A stretch of 7,207 nt of DNA from Polaribacter sp. (GTDB taxonomy: Bacteria; Bacteroidota; Bacteroidia; Flavobacteriales; Flavobacteriaceae): the NCBI GenBank assembly GCA_003537695.1, contig DPRC01000038.1, forward strand, positions 1 to 7,207. The letters run 5' to 3'. This document shows, in pieces, positions 1-6,682 of the stretch. The notes below the pieces were generated by a model, which worked only from the letters and a program-made list of their open reading frames with translations, made no database searches and was not told the DNA's origin. Numbering within the stretch: position 1 is the first letter of the stretch; every line of letters begins with the position of its first letter. Made by a program: the position numbers and the translations under genes.

Positions 1-570
1 GATAGCCTGCTAAACTCTTATAAAAATATCGATAGTATTTTAATAGAAATGGCAAACCAACAAACAGCATCGATGATCGGTTACTTTAAAAAAGCCTACA
101 AAAAAAATAAGGCAATGGCAAAGGGAACTCCATCTCCTGAATTTAAAAAGTACACCAACTTTAAAGGGCGCAAAAAATCACTTTCCTCCTATGCTGGAAA
201 GTATGTCTATATCGATGTTTGGGCTACTTGGTGCGGACCCTGTATTCAACAAATTCCATTTTTAACAAATTTAGAAAAAGAGTACCACAGTAAAAACATT
301 GAATTTATAAGTATTTCTACCGACGAATCCAGAAGAAATGGTGGTTCATGGGATGCTGCAGAAAAAAAATGGAGAAAATTTGTAGAAGCCAAAGCACTAA
401 CAGGCACACAGTTATGGGCAGGAAAAGACAACTCTTTTCAGCGTGCATATCAAATCAATTCCATCCCTCGTTTCATCTTAATTGATCCGCAGGGAAATAT
501 TGTAGATGCAAATGCACCCAAACCCTCTGATCCCAGACTAAAAAAACTATTTAACTCACTGGGCATCTAA
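1..570 (+). CDS. TlpA-family thiol-disulfide oxidoreductase, 5' end outside the window
   Basis: This is the C-terminal part of a thioredoxin-fold protein of the TlpA/ResA group, which reduces or exchanges disulfides on envelope proteins. The frame is open from base 1 with no stop before the ATG at 49, so the true start lies upstream and 189 residues are visible. The ATG at 49 encodes an internal Met inside what looks like a helical linker. The redox motif WCGPC is encoded at 229-243 after a YVYIDVWAT strand, and the cis-proline follows in a SIPRFILID strand near the end, so both active-site elements are present. Flavobacterial relatives are usually longer, with a secretion signal and an N-terminal domain; neither can be seen here. 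It converges on accA with a shared terminator between. The family is certain; the physiological substrate is unknown. Confidence 0.88.
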   Translation, partial: DSLLNSYKNIDSILIEMANQQTASMIGYFKKAYKKNKAMAKGTPSPEFKKYTNFKGRKKSLSSYAGKYVYIDVWATWCGPCIQQIPFLTNLEKEYHSKNIEFISISTDESRRNGGSWDAAEKKWRKFVEAKALTGTQLWAGKDNSFQRAYQINSIPRFILIDPQGNIVDANAPKPSDPRLKKLFNSLGI

Positions 571-604
571 AAACGCTTTGTTCTTTTAAATTAGTAATAA
601 AACT

Positions 605-641
605 AAAAAAAGCGCAATCCTTTAGAGGGTTGCGCTTTTTT
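605..641. terminator. Bidirectional rho-independent terminator
   Basis: A hairpin with arms 611-620 (AGCGCAATCC) and 627-636 (GGGTTGCGCT) forms a 10-bp stem with one G-T pair and a 6-base loop. It is flanked by an A run at 605-611 and a T run at 636-641, so it reads as an intrinsic terminator on both strands. It sits between the convergent TlpA-family gene and accA, 35 bases past the first and 22 bases past the second, and should end both transcripts. Confidence 0.9.
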
Positions 642-662
642 AGTGATATTATTATGAACAGT

Positions 663-1616
663 TTATTCTTTATAAACGCCCATCTTTGCATATTTATCCA
701 TTCGCTGAGCAACTAAATCTTCTTCCGAAAGTTCTTTTAACGCTTCAAAAGCGACAACAATTTGATTTTGAACAGCCTCAAAAGCGCCGGCTCTGTCAGT
801 ATGCGCTCCTCCTACTGGCTCTTTAATGATTCCATCAATTAACTTCATTTTCTTCATATCGGTACCGGTAAGCTTTAAGGCTGCAGCTGCCTGCTCTTTA
901 TACTCCCAGCTTCTCCATAATATAGACGAACAAGATTCTGGAGAAATCACAGTATACCATGTGTTTTCCATCATATAAACACGATCTCCAACACCAATTC
1001 CCAATGCACCACCAGAGGCTCCCTCACCAATAACCACAGTAATAATAGGTGTTTTTAAAATGGTCATTTCAAAAATATTTCTAGCAATTGCTTCTCCTTG
1101 TCCGCGCTCTTCAGCCACTAACCCTGGGTATGCTCCTGGGGTATCCAACAACGTAACAACTGGAATTCCAAACTTCTCTGCCATTTTCATTAAACGCAAT
1201 GCCTTTCTATACCCTTCAGGATTTGCCATCCCGAAATTACGATACTGACGCGTTTTAGTATTGTATCCCTTTTGCTGACCAATAAACATATAAGATTGAT
1301 CTCCAATTTTACCGAGGCCTCCAATCATCGCTTTATCATCCCCTACGCTTCGATCTCCGTGAAGTTCCATAAAGGTATCTCCACAAATTGCTTTAATATA
1401 ATCTAAAGTATACGGTCTGTTTGGGTGTCTTGAGAGTTGCACACGCTGCCAAGGTGTCAAGTTTTTGTATATATTTTTTCTGGCCTCCGTTAATTTTTTA
1501 TTTATTTTGTTGCAAGTAGCAGTAACGTCTACTTCACTCTCCTTACCAATAATCTGACATTTTTGTAGTTGATCTTGAAGCTCTTTAATAGGCATTTCAA
1601 ACTCTAAATACTCCAT
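663..1616 (-). CDS. accA: Acetyl-CoA carboxylase carboxyltransferase, alpha subunit
   Basis: AccA pairs with AccD to transfer the carboxyl group from carboxybiotin on AccB to acetyl-CoA, making malonyl-CoA for fatty acid synthesis in the cytoplasm. The 317-residue product has the usual length and order for the family: an N-terminal helical region (about 1-60), then the crotonase-like carboxyltransferase fold with [11 protein letters not shown] (84-94), [11 protein letters not shown] (155-165) and the glycine-rich oxyanion segment [10 protein letters not shown] (197-206). The conserved [14 protein letters not shown] (224-237) follows. The ATG at 1616 is the first in frame and lies a sensible distance from a promoter box. 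No zinc ribbon is present, as expected, because that belongs to AccD. The other carboxylase subunit genes are not in the window. It follows the EamA-family gene after 73 bases but has its own promoter. Confidence 0.97.
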   Translation of the reverse strand: MEYLEFEMPIKELQDQLQKCQIIGKESEVDVTATCNKINKKLTEARKNIYKNLTPWQRVQLSRHPNRPYTLDYIKAICGDTFMELHGDRSVGDDKAMIGGLGKIGDQSYMFIGQQKGYNTKTRQYRNFGMANPEGYRKALRLMKMAEKFGIPVVTLLDTPGAYPGLVAEERGQGEAIARNIFEMTILKTPIITVVIGEGASGGALGIGVGDRVYMMENTWYTVISPESCSSILWRSWEYKEQAAAALKLTGTDMKKMKLIDGIIKEPVGGAHTDRAGAFEAVQNQIVVAFEALKELSEEDLVAQRMDKYAKMGVYKE

Positions 1617-1650
1617 ATTATAATGATTTGACTCTAGTTATTTGTAAAGA

Positions 1651-1678
1651 CAAACATACTATAAAATTTACTTTTCAA
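1651..1678 (-). promoter_or_regulatory. Promoter of accA, Bacteroidetes type
   Basis: On the minus strand the -7 box TATGTTTG (1658-1651) matches TAnnTTTG exactly. A TTG (1678-1676) lies 17 bases upstream as the -33 element. Transcription starting 5-8 bases past the -7 box would give a leader of roughly 28 bases before the accA ATG. It allows accA to be transcribed independently of the upstream transporter gene. Confidence 0.7.
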
Positions 1679-1686
1679 GTAAATTT
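1664..1686. repeat. Perfect inverted repeat overlapping the accA promoter
   Basis: Read on the minus strand, arms AAATTTACTT (1686-1677) and AAGTAAATTT (1673-1664) are perfect inverted copies around a 3-base spacer GAA. The repeat begins three bases after the EamA-family stop codon and covers the accA -33 element and most of its promoter spacer. It may act as a weak AT-rich terminator for the upstream transcript, as an operator for a dimeric regulator of accA, or both. There is no GC-rich stem or clean T tract, so a strong terminator is unlikely. Confidence 0.5.
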
Positions 1687-1689
1687 AAA

Positions 1690-2604
1690 TTACTTTTTTC
1701 TACTTAATCTTTGAAGAAAGTTATCTTTTAAAGGTCCCTTATTCTTTATAATTCCGTTTAACAAAACGACTAACAGCACCACGAAAGCACCCAAATAGAA
1801 AGTGCTACTCATCTGTTCTTCTTCACCAAAAATAAATAAGGCTAATATGATTGCATAAATCGGCTCTAAATTAATGGTCAGCATTACGGTATATGGTGAT
1901 AGATATTTCATTACTTGCACAGAAGCAATAAATGCATACGCAGTGCAAATACTACTCAATATTACAAGATACATCCAATCTTGTGCAGAAATTTGAAAGA
2001 AATCCAAGGAGAAGCTATTTGTAAGTAGTAAATACGCTGTAATAAAAACAACACCAAAAAGAAGTTGATAAAAAGAGATGGTACTTGCAGTATATTTCTT
2101 GATAAAAACTCCGTTTAAAACTGAAAATACTGCACCTAAAAATGATGCAATTAGCGCATAGATAATTCCTAGAACATACTGGCTTTCAAAATTAAAAATT
2201 ATATACAAGCCTCCAATCACTAACAATCCTAAAAAAACTTCTAAAACATTTATTTTTCTTTTAAAAAAAATAGGCTCTATCAAAGACGTAAAAAAAGCGC
2301 CTGTGCTCATCATTACTAAAGCAACGGAAACATTAGACTCCTTTATGGCCATAAAAAAAAACACCCAATGCAATGCAATTATGATGCCCGTCAAAAAAAA
2401 CTTAAAAACTCCTAATCGATCTACTTTAAAGGTTTTCTTTTTCCAAAGAAAATAAAGCGCAATAAAAACGGTAGCGAGCAACATCCGATACCAAACTAAA
2501 GGAATGGCTTCAATTGAAATTAAAGCCCCTAAAATGGCTGTGAAACCCCATATAAAAACAATGAAATGAAGTAGTACGTAGTTTTTAAATTTATTTTCTT
2601 CCAT
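1690..2604 (-). CDS. EamA-family (drug/metabolite transporter superfamily) membrane transporter
   Basis: The 304-residue protein is highly hydrophobic, with about ten predicted transmembrane segments in two EamA halves (roughly 8-140 and 145-282). The signature LEPIYAIILALFIFGEEE (246-263) is the usual end of the second EamA repeat. Such proteins move metabolites or amino acids across the inner membrane; the substrate cannot be read from sequence. The frame stays open to 2703, but that extension lies inside the preceding permease gene and starts far ahead of the conserved N-terminus. I chose the ATG at 2604, giving MEENKFKNYVLLHFIVFIWG, which fits the family. This start overlaps the permease stop by 14 bases in another frame, so translation is probably coupled. 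A short basic tail (287-304) faces the cytoplasm. Confidence 0.88.
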   Translation of the reverse strand: MEENKFKNYVLLHFIVFIWGFTAILGALISIEAIPLVWYRMLLATVFIALYFLWKKKTFKVDRLGVFKFFLTGIIIALHWVFFFMAIKESNVSVALVMMSTGAFFTSLIEPIFFKRKINVLEVFLGLLVIGGLYIIFNFESQYVLGIIYALIASFLGAVFSVLNGVFIKKYTASTISFYQLLFGVVFITAYLLLTNSFSLDFFQISAQDWMYLVILSSICTAYAFIASVQVMKYLSPYTVMLTINLEPIYAIILALFIFGEEEQMSSTFYLGAFVVLLVVLLNGIIKNKGPLKDNFLQRLSRKK

Positions 2605-3682
2605 GGAGATAGAGATAAATCGCAATAAACCCAAAAAGAATGTTCGGGAGCCAAACATAAGACAAGGAATTAACTCCAGCAACAGAGCCCAAAACTTCTC
2701 CAACTTTCATAAAGAAAACGTACAAAAACATAATTGCAACACCAATCGCTAAATTTAATCCTGTACCTCCCCTCCTCTTTCGAAAAGCTAAACCAACGGC
2801 AATAATCGTAAGAATATAGGAGGCTATAGGCAGACTGGTTCTTTTGTAGAGCTCCACCAAATAAGCATTTAAGTTTTTTACACCGCGCTTTTTAGAGATG
2901 TTTATATATTTCAAAAGTTCTCCTGAAGGCATTTCTTGTGCTAAAGCAGATTTGTAAACTAGATCTTTCGGTGAAAAATTAAAAACGGTATCCAGCTTAC
3001 TCCCAGAAAATATACTATCATTCCCTTCAAAAATCAATCGTTTTCTCCAACCCGTTAATGTAAAGATGCTGTCTTTCTCACTGTATCTGATATTGTCTGC
3101 TGACAGCTTTGATTTTAATTCTAAACCGTCGTAGACTTCTGAATTAAAGTCATATCCTAATTTATTTTCTGTATTAAAACTCCTTATAAAAACATAGGTA
3201 CTGTCTGTCAATTGTAAACTAAAATTTGAAACATATTTTAGAGCATTCGCCTGTTTTGTAGTATTGATGTACTTTTTTTCAAATCCTTTCCGAATCTTAC
3301 TACTTTTAGGCACTACGTAATGATTCATTGCTAAAGAAAGTAAGGTTACTAAAGACGCACCAATAAAGTAAGGATATAGAAAACGTGTAAATGAAACTTT
3401 CGCATTGGTAATGGCTATGATTTCGGTGTTGCTGGATAGTTTTGATGTGAACAATATGACCGCAATAAATAATGCCAATGGCATAAAGGTATTGGTATAA
3501 TAGATAATGAAATTTATATAATAATCATTTAAGACTTCGCTTAACTGCAAGTTGGGATGTTCTAAAAAATTATCTATTTTTTCAGAAACATCAATCGCAA
3601 TCGCAATTGGAATCAAGATCAGTAGGGTAAACAAAAAGGTTACCAAAAATCTTTTTAAGATGTACCAGTCAATTATTTTCAA
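2591..3682 (-). CDS. LptF/LptG-type permease of the LPS transport system (YjgP/YjgQ family)
   Basis: This 363-residue inner-membrane protein matches the permease that, with ATPase LptB, lifts LPS from the inner membrane into the Lpt bridge. Three N-terminal transmembrane helices (about 12-32, 58-80 and 102-123) are followed by a soluble periplasmic domain (about 124-275), then three more helices (282-300, 308-328 and 343-360). The conserved ELYKRTSLPIASYIL (277-291) and the IAVGLAFRKRRGG loop (294-306) are characteristic. The start is a TTG at 3682: an in-frame TAG lies 15 bases upstream, and the first in-frame ATG comes only at residue 67, which would delete the first helix. The length suits the short LptG-like member found in Bacteroidetes, but LptF versus LptG cannot be settled here. 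It lies 56 bases after tgt with no promoter seen, so it is probably cotranscribed. Confidence 0.9.
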   Translation of the reverse strand: MKIIDWYILKRFLVTFLFTLLILIPIAIAIDVSEKIDNFLEHPNLQLSEVLNDYYINFIIYYTNTFMPLALFIAVILFTSKLSSNTEIIAITNAKVSFTRFLYPYFIGASLVTLLSLAMNHYVVPKSSKIRKGFEKKYINTTKQANALKYVSNFSLQLTDSTYVFIRSFNTENKLGYDFNSEVYDGLELKSKLSADNIRYSEKDSIFTLTGWRKRLIFEGNDSIFSGSKLDTVFNFSPKDLVYKSALAQEMPSGELLKYINISKKRGVKNLNAYLVELYKRTSLPIASYILTIIAVGLAFRKRRGGTGLNLAIGVAIMFLYVFFMKVGEVLGSVAGVNSLSYVWLPNILFGFIAIYLYLHGRK

Positions 3683-3738
3683 AAGGATATCAATCTAATT
3701 ATTACAACTACCCACATACTCGTGTGGTGACAAAAAAC

Positions 3739-4869
3739 TTATAATCTTTTGTCCATTTGTTTTACCATTTTATCTTTCCAAGCTCTAAAATCTCCAGCTA
3801 AAATATGTTTCCTAGCTTCCCGGGTTAGCCAAACATAAAAACCAAGATTATGAATAGAGGCTATCTGTTTTCCTAACATTTCTTTTGCAGCAAATAAATG
3901 GCGCAAATATGCTTTTGAGTACATGGTATCTACTCCAGTAATTCCCATAGCATCTATTGGAGAGAAATCGTCTTCCCACTTTTTATTTTTTATATTGATA
4001 GAACCATGTGCCGTGAACAACATACCGTTTCTTGCGTTTCTTGTTGGCATTACACAATCAAACATGTCTATTCCCAGTGCAATATTCTCTAAAATATTAA
4101 TCGGGGTTCCAACTCCCATTAAGTACCTCGGCTTGTCTTCTGGCAAAATCTCTGTAACCACTTCTGTCATGGCATACATTTCATCTGCAGGCTCTCCAAC
4201 TGAAAGCCCTCCGATGGCATTTGCATCTGCACCAGCATTTGCAATATACTCTGCAGATTGTCTTCTTAAATCTTTATAAGTACTTCCCTGAACTATGGGC
4301 ATGAATGTTTGTTCAAATCCGTATTTATAAGGTAATTTCTCTAAATGATTCATGCACCTATTCAACCATCGGTGTGTCATATGCATAGAGCGTTTGGCAT
4401 AATTATAGTCACAAGGATACGGTGTACATTCATCAAAAGCCATGATAATATCTGCACCAATAGTGCGCTGCGTTTCCATAACATTCTCTGGTGTAAAAAA
4501 GTGCATCGAACCATCAATATGACTTTTAAACTTTACACCTTCTTCATTAATTTTTCTTCTTCCCGAAAGAGAATATACCTGATAACCTCCAGAATCTGTT
4601 AAAATAGGGCGATCCCAATTCATGAACTGATGCAGGCCCCCTGCCTTTTCTAAAATCCCCATACCGGGGCGCAAGAATAAATGATACGTATTTGCTAGAA
4701 TAATATCGGGGTTTATCTGCTCTTTTAGCTCTGTTTGGTGAACGCCTTTTACCGTACCAACAGTTCCTACTGGCATAAATATTGGGGTTTCTATAGTTCC
4801 GTGGGCTGTTGTAATTTCTCCAGCTCTCGCTTTACTCTTAGGATCGGTTGTCTTTAAGTCAAATTTCAT
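3739..4869 (-). CDS. tgt: tRNA-guanine transglycosylase (queuine/preQ1 tRNA-ribosyltransferase)
   Basis: Tgt swaps guanine 34 for preQ1 in tRNAs with GUN anticodons (Tyr, His, Asn, Asp), the committed tRNA step of queuosine synthesis. The 376-residue TIM-barrel protein shows TDSGGYQVYS (91-100, general acid/base Asp92), the PIVQG strand (191-195), the substrate loop GGLSVGE (220-226) and DMFDCVMPTRNAR (268-280), where Asp271 corresponds to the nucleophile. The usual C-x-C-x2-C zinc ligands are absent: the matching stretch is GITGVDTMYSKAY (309-321), although the His of SIHNL (His340) remains. I chose the ATG at 4869 (MKFDLKTTDP); a TTG three codons upstream lies inside the promoter -7 box. 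It heads a likely tgt-permease-EamA transcript. Confidence 0.96.
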   Translation of the reverse strand: MKFDLKTTDPKSKARAGEITTAHGTIETPIFMPVGTVGTVKGVHQTELKEQINPDIILANTYHLFLRPGMGILEKAGGLHQFMNWDRPILTDSGGYQVYSLSGRRKINEEGVKFKSHIDGSMHFFTPENVMETQRTIGADIIMAFDECTPYPCDYNYAKRSMHMTHRWLNRCMNHLEKLPYKYGFEQTFMPIVQGSTYKDLRRQSAEYIANAGADANAIGGLSVGEPADEMYAMTEVVTEILPEDKPRYLMGVGTPINILENIALGIDMFDCVMPTRNARNGMLFTAHGSINIKNKKWEDDFSPIDAMGITGVDTMYSKAYLRHLFAAKEMLGKQIASIHNLGFYVWLTREARKHILAGDFRAWKDKMVKQMDKRL

Positions 4870-4875
4870 AATGGG

Positions 4876-4907
4876 CAAATATACTATTATTTAAGAACTG
4901 AGCGCAA
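4876..4907 (-). promoter_or_regulatory. Promoter of tgt, Bacteroidetes type, almost no leader
   Basis: On the minus strand TATATTTG (4883-4876) matches the TAnnTTTG -7 consensus exactly, and TTG (4907-4905) lies 21 bases upstream as the -33 element. Only six bases separate the -7 box from the tgt ATG at 4869, so the transcript would begin at or within a few bases of the start codon. Confidence 0.7.
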
Positions 4908-4966
4908 TGTTAAAACGTTATCAAAAGTGTAATTATTATACAACAAAAATAAGAAAAAAATGAGAT

Positions 4967-4991
4967 AAAAAAGAAGAGCATACACCGCTCT
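4967..4991 (-). terminator. Intrinsic terminator after rluF
   Basis: On the minus strand a stem AGAGC/GCTCT (4991-4987 and 4979-4975), extendable by one G-T pair, closes a short loop and is followed by TC and six T residues (4972-4967). It lies 43 bases after the rluF stop and ahead of the tgt promoter, so rluF and tgt are probably separate transcription units. The five-to-six-pair stem is short, so some readthrough is plausible. Confidence 0.6.
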
Positions 4992-5033
4992 AATGCATCA
5001 CTAAATATTTAGAATACTTATGCAAACCATACC

Positions 5034-5924
5034 TTACCAGCGCTTTTTCTTTGCTGAAAAATTAGCTGTATTTCTTTTACTTTTCGGAGACGATTTTCTA
5101 AAAGAAGCACTTTTTTTATTGAAATCGTTTTTAACAGGTGCTTTATTCCGTTTTGGTTTTGCTTGTTTTGGTTTTTCTTCAATCGGAGAGGCCTCTGCTG
5201 TTTTTGAAGAACTCGAAATCATAGTGTTGATTTCTTTCATCTCTTCATCCGTTAATTCTCGCCAATCTCCAACCTGCAAGTAACCGAGTTCTACATTCAT
5301 GATTCGTGTGCGCTTTAGCTTAGTTACTTCATAGTCTAGGTACTCGCACATTCTACGAATTTGACGATTCAAGCCCTGGGTTAGCACGATTTTAAATATT
5401 TTATCACTTACCTTTTCAACCTTGCACTTTTTAGTCATGGTTCCTAAAATCGGAATTCCAGCACCCATACTCGCAATAAAATCTTCTGTAATTGATTTAT
5501 CTACGGAGACAAAATATTCTTTTTCGTGGTTGTTTCCAGCACGCAAAATTTTATTTACAATATCTCCGTCATTGGTTAAGAAAATTAAACCTTCCGAAGG
5601 TTTGTCTAAACGCCCAATTGGAAACAATCTTTCTGGATAATTAACGTGTTTTACAATATTATTGGGTTCTCTATCATCGGTCGTAGAAACAATACCAACA
5701 GGCTTATTTAATGCAATGTATAAGGTAACATTTTTAGGTTCTACGAGTCTTCCATCAAACTTAACTACATCTTTCTTACCGACTCTATTTCCTAATTGTG
5801 TTGCTTTACCATTGATGGTAATTCGGCCTTCTTTTATAAATTTCTCTGCTTCTCTTCTGGAGCAAACTCCTGAAGAACTGATATATTTATTGAGATTTAT
5901 AGATTGTTGATTGTTAATTTCCAA
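5034..5924 (-). CDS. rluF: 23S rRNA pseudouridine synthase, RluF type (U2604)
   Basis: This enzyme converts a uridine of 23S rRNA (U2604 in E. coli numbering) to pseudouridine; E. coli RluF also modifies U35 of tRNA-Tyr. The 296-residue protein has an N-terminal S4 RNA-binding domain (about 10-58, [18 protein letters not shown]), then the RsuA/RluB-type catalytic domain with [18 protein letters not shown] (104-121), catalytic Asp107, and [20 protein letters not shown] (183-202). The segment [14 protein letters not shown] (124-137) favours RluF over RluB or RluE. The start is a TTG at 5924: a TGA lies 15 bases upstream in frame, and no ATG occurs before the middle of the protein. Residues from about 238 to the end form a low-complexity Lys/Arg/Ser tail that probably binds RNA or is disordered. 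It lies 33 bases after the AlkB-family gene. Confidence 0.92.
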   Translation of the reverse strand: MEINNQQSINLNKYISSSGVCSRREAEKFIKEGRITINGKATQLGNRVGKKDVVKFDGRLVEPKNVTLYIALNKPVGIVSTTDDREPNNIVKHVNYPERLFPIGRLDKPSEGLIFLTNDGDIVNKILRAGNNHEKEYFVSVDKSITEDFIASMGAGIPILGTMTKKCKVEKVSDKIFKIVLTQGLNRQIRRMCEYLDYEVTKLKRTRIMNVELGYLQVGDWRELTDEEMKEINTMISSSSKTAEASPIEEKPKQAKPKRNKAPVKNDFNKKSASFRKSSPKSKRNTANFSAKKKRW

Positions 5925-5940
5925 TGCGTAATATTTTCAG

Positions 5941-5971
5941 CAAAAGTAAGTATAAGATTATAATTCTACAG
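5941..5971 (-). promoter_or_regulatory. Probable rluF promoter
   Basis: On the minus strand TACTTTTG (5948-5941) fits the TAnnTTTG -7 consensus. The -33 position 20 bases upstream reads CTG (5971-5969) instead of TTG, so the promoter may be weaker. It overlaps the last codons of the AlkB-family gene and would give a leader of about ten bases before the TTG start. It is less certain than the tgt and accA promoters. Confidence 0.5.
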
Positions 5972-6560
5972 TTCTAAAAGTTAAATTAATTCTCGGAGTA
6001 CTTACTTTTGTAGTCGGCGGCAATCTGTGTAGCCAATTGGTTTGCGTACCTTCTTTCATTACTAACAAACTTCCATTTTCTAAAAGAACATCTATTCTTT
6101 GCTTACTTTCTTTGTGCTTAAAGGAAAATTTACGCGTTACTCCTAGAGAAAGAGAGGCTATTGCACCATTTTTCTTTAACATTTTTTCTCCATCTGCATG
6201 ATACCCCATTCCCTCCGCCCCTGAATGGTATAAATTTAACAGACAAGAATTGTAAGTTTCTCCACTTTCTTTTTCTACAATTGCTTTTAACGCTAATAAT
6301 TCTTCTGTAAAAATCATTGCTGTTTTTGTTACTTTAGAGTAGGTATAAGAAAATTCAGCCGCTCCATACCAGGCAACCTTTCTTTTAGTAATGATCTTTT
6401 TACCAAAAATAATAGCTTCATCATTTTTAAATTGAATGGTATCCATTAGCCGCTGATAATAAAAATCGCACTGCTTAGAATCCATAACGATGCCGTGGTA
6501 ATTAGTAATGCCGTCAAAAGGTAGTATGTTTTGAAAGCTTTCTTGGTGAAATAAATCCAT
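5958..6560 (-). CDS. alkB: AlkB-family Fe(II)/2-oxoglutarate-dependent dioxygenase
   Basis: AlkB-type enzymes remove alkyl lesions such as 1-methyladenine and 3-methylcytosine from nucleic acids by oxidative demethylation, using iron, oxygen and 2-oxoglutarate. The 200-residue product carries the full active site: NLYHSG (109-114), the iron ligands His121 and Asp123 in GYHADGE and His178 in WLHRLPP, and the 2-oxoglutarate-binding RINLTFR (190-196). The layout resembles the short ALKBH2/3-like bacterial forms more than E. coli AlkB. The frame extends to a TTG at 6596, adding a low-complexity hydrophobic stretch encoded by a T-rich leader. I chose the ATG at 6560 (MDLFHQESF), which matches how the family begins. 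No clear promoter was found upstream. The exact substrate, DNA or RNA, is not determined. Confidence 0.9.
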   Translation of the reverse strand: MDLFHQESFQNILPFDGITNYHGIVMDSKQCDFYYQRLMDTIQFKNDEAIIFGKKIITKRKVAWYGAAEFSYTYSKVTKTAMIFTEELLALKAIVEKESGETYNSCLLNLYHSGAEGMGYHADGEKMLKKNGAIASLSLGVTRKFSFKHKESKQRIDVLLENGSLLVMKEGTQTNWLHRLPPTTKVSTPRINLTFRTVEL

Positions 6561-6682
6561 TTGTAAAAATAAAAAAAAAGAAAATAGGAAGTACAATAAT
6601 TACAGTGCTATTTAAACATCTATCGATGCTAAGTAAGCCTATTTTTAAGGAACTGCTCTTCAAGAATAAATTACAACATATC

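Noticed and set aside
2605..2703. N-terminal extension of the EamA-family protein (33 extra residues)
   Set aside because: It lies wholly within the permease coding sequence in another frame, and the conserved transporter N-terminus begins at the ATG at 2604.
3712..3727. Small hairpin CCACAT/GTGTGG between tgt and the permease gene
   Set aside because: The stem is short and no T tract follows on the minus strand, so it is not a convincing terminator; tgt and the permease are more likely cotranscribed.
4345..4602. Plus-strand open frames inside tgt, rluF and accA
   Set aside because: They are antisense shadows of strongly conserved minus-strand genes and show no family features of their own.
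5001..5012. 12-bp palindrome CTAAATATTTAG downstream of rluF
   Set aside because: It is short and purely AT-rich apart from its ends, not near a promoter box, and expected by chance in this composition.
6561..6596. Hydrophobic N-terminal extension of the AlkB-family protein that would look like a signal peptide
   Set aside because: It starts at a TTG and is encoded by a T-rich homopolymer leader; AlkB enzymes are cytoplasmic and the ATG at 6560 fits the family.
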